This document shows positions 6,358 to 7,772 of a stretch of DNA of 7,772 bases, one piece after another; position 1 is the first letter of the stretch; each line of letters begins with the position of its first letter. The stretch is taken from contig JAGRNC010000111.1 of assembly GCA_020440935.1 (NCBI GenBank), forward strand, positions 1-7,772, written 5' to 3'. Position numbers and translations under genes: made by a program. Source of the DNA: Leptospiraceae bacterium (lineage in GTDB: Bacteria > Spirochaetota > Leptospiria > Leptospirales > Leptonemataceae). The notes below the pieces were generated by a model. That model saw only the letters and a program-made list of their open reading frames with translations, was not told the DNA's origin and ran no database searches.

Positions 6358-7467
6358 ATGCTTCGATCCGCATCCTTGCTTCTGGCAACGTTACTCGTTG
6401 CCAGTTGCTCCACACCTCAGAGTAAAAAAGAAGATGCCGTGGCCTCTATCAAAGAGCTGGCCGCAAATGCCACCGGTATTAAGCTTCATTTTATTAAGCG
6501 CATCAAGACCGATGCACAGCCTAAGCAGGTATGTTTGCATCCGCTGCGCGATGAATTCTATGTAGCGAATCTCAATAATGGCGGAGGCGCGGCCACGAAG
6601 AAGCTTGGACCTGGCTCGTTGCAAATCTTTTCGCTTTCTACGTTCAAGCTACTCCACTCGGAGCCCGCTCGCACTGCGGTGGAATGCTTCCTTCCCGATA
6701 ACGACCATCTACTATATTCAGATATGTTTCGCGACGAAGTGGTGTACTTCGATCTAAATACGCGCAAGGTGTTGTCGCGCACGCCCATCAAGCCAGATAC
6801 AATAAAGAATTTTAGCGGCACCGAATATCGTTACATGCCCAAGATCATCGAGCCCACGTCGGACAGTACCGCCGTTGTTACTCTGTGGCTGGGCGGTATG
6901 TCACAGATCAATTTCAAAGAAGGAAAATTGATCAAGAACTATGAACGATTTTGCGCACTGCCGCGCGGAATCCTGCCCATTCCGGGGCAGAATGCTTTTT
7001 ACATCATGTGTTACGGAATACCGCAGGGTCCGGGCGAGATTGTAAAATTTGATATGGATCAGGGAAAGGTAACGTCGCGTATACGCACCGGCGGCTCGCC
7101 GCGGCATGTTGTGCTGTTGCCCGATGGAAAGGCCCTGATCAGCAACTTGAACAGCGGCGAAATCTACCTCTTTGATCCGGCTACCGGGAAAATCCTGCAT
7201 AAGACCTATGCGGGCGGCGGAATCAATACTATCGATACGGATCCGTCCGGTCGATTTGTATTTATTTCCCAGCGCGAACTGGATCTGGTATCGGTCATCG
7301 ACACTAAGACCTGGGAAACCGTGCTGAAGCAACATGTAGGCGATTATCCCACCGGTCTGGATGTTTCCTACGACGGTAAGCTGATGGCAGTAACCAATTT
7401 TCATGAGGCCAGTCTGGACCTCTATTCCATCGAGTATATACAGCCCACGGCGAACAAAGAGCCATAG
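6358..7467 (+). CDS. Lipoprotein with YncE-like beta-propeller
   Basis: The protein has 369 residues. A short signal peptide (MLRSAS plus a Leu-rich core) ends in the lipobox VASC with Cys17 as the lipidation site; the following Ser-Thr-Pro-Gln-Ser-Lys-Lys is compatible with an anchored, flexible tether. From about residue 45 to 358 the protein consists of repeating blades of about 40 residues of the YVTN/YncE type, best seen in the C-terminal half: GGSPRHVVLLPDGKALISN (245-263) with IYLFDPATGKIL, GGINTIDTDPSGRFVFIS (287-304) with VSVIDTKTWETV, and YPTGLDVSYDGKLMAVTN (330-347). Such propellers bind ligands or partner proteins; no catalytic motif is seen. It follows the exported protein gene by 6 nt, with only a weak TAGG before the ATG, so the two are probably co-transcribed and may work together at the envelope. 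Family known, exact role unknown. Confidence 0.87.
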   Translation: MLRSASLLLATLLVASCSTPQSKKEDAVASIKELAANATGIKLHFIKRIKTDAQPKQVCLHPLRDEFYVANLNNGGGAATKKLGPGSLQIFSLSTFKLLHSEPARTAVECFLPDNDHLLYSDMFRDEVVYFDLNTRKVLSRTPIKPDTIKNFSGTEYRYMPKIIEPTSDSTAVVTLWLGGMSQINFKEGKLIKNYERFCALPRGILPIPGQNAFYIMCYGIPQGPGEIVKFDMDQGKVTSRIRTGGSPRHVVLLPDGKALISNLNSGEIYLFDPATGKILHKTYAGGGINTIDTDPSGRFVFISQRELDLVSVIDTKTWETVLKQHVGDYPTGLDVSYDGKLMAVTNFHEASLDLYSIEYIQPTANKEP

Positions 7468-7537
7468 AAAATTCTCCAACGGGTCCATTCCGGGATTTTG
7501 GGCTCGACGAATCTATTTTTATGGGTTCCCTTGAAGT

Positions 7538-7772
7538 ATGGGCACCGCCGAGCGGAAGGAGCGCGAACTCCAATTGCGAAGGCAACGGATCCTGGAAGTG
7601 GGAAAGAACCTATTTCTGGAGCGGGGATACGATCATGTTTCGGTCCGCGAAATCTGTGATGCCATCGAATTCGGCAAAAGCGCATTCTATAATCTATTCT
7701 CCAGTAAAGAGGAGTTGCATGCCAGCATCAAGGCTCGCGGATTCCGGGAGCTGGCCGAAAAGCTGAAAGAGG
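7538..7772 (+). CDS. TetR-family transcriptional regulator, N-terminal part (cut by window end)
   Basis: The frame is open from the ATG at 7538 to the window edge and gives the first 78 residues. They match the TetR DNA-binding domain: helix 1 (QRILEVGKNLFLERGYDHV, 16-34), then the helix-turn-helix SVREICDAIEFGKSAFYNLF (35-54), closed by the family signature SSKEELH (55-61). The ligand-binding domain lies outside the window. A TGA at 7532-7534, in frame, fixes the start at or after 7538. No good ribosome binding site is visible. The gene begins 70 nt after the propeller lipoprotein gene in the same direction. TetR proteins commonly regulate their own or neighbouring genes, so it may control genes downstream of this window or the pair upstream; this is inference. 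Confidence 0.9.
   Translation, partial: MGTAERKERELQLRRQRILEVGKNLFLERGYDHVSVREICDAIEFGKSAFYNLFSSKEELHASIKARGFRELAEKLKE

Noticed and set aside
6901..7488. 195-codon minus-strand ORF
   Set aside because: Antisense to the propeller blades; no family pattern.
7468..7537. Terminator or promoter between the lipoprotein and the TetR gene
   Set aside because: No stem with a T run and no convincing -35/-10 pair could be found in these 70 nt.

Overview
This window is a compact bacterial segment of intermediate GC with almost no non-coding DNA. It carries eight protein genes, the last cut by the window edge. A spirochaete of the order Leptospirales, or a relative of it, is my best guess. The basis is the secreted protein at 5284-6351, which resembles from memory a family I associate with Leptospira and myxobacteria, together with the lipoprotein gene beside it. 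No rRNA or other phylogenetic marker is present, so this assignment is only an inference. I saw no tRNA, rRNA, CRISPR array, insertion sequence or phage gene.

Left block, plus strand, 25-2250: three tightly overlapping genes that look like one operon. They are a 147-residue protein of unknown function, a membrane-anchored alpha/beta hydrolase and a second, soluble alpha/beta hydrolase. The overlaps are 11 nt and 4 nt (GTGA), which suggests translational coupling. The second hydrolase has a strange stretch just before its nucleophile where another reading frame looks more protein-like.

Middle block, minus strand, 5103-2229: a secreted S41 carboxyl-terminal processing peptidase with a PDZ domain, followed 37 nt downstream by an M14-type zinc carboxypeptidase without a signal peptide. 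The 3' end of the M14 gene overlaps the second hydrolase gene tail to tail by 22 nt, so no ordinary terminator fits between the two blocks.

Right block, plus strand, 5284-7772: a 180-nt divergent intergenic region separates the S41 gene from a two-gene unit. That unit is an exported protein of uncharacterised family and, 6 nt later, a lipoprotein with a YncE-like beta-propeller. After 70 nt comes the start of a TetR-type regulator, which runs off the window.

Taken together, most of the window looks like ordinary envelope and proteolysis housekeeping. The parts most worth a second look are the exported protein plus propeller lipoprotein pair, and the apparent compensating frameshift in the second hydrolase. 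I found no clear evidence of a new multi-gene defence or mobile system.
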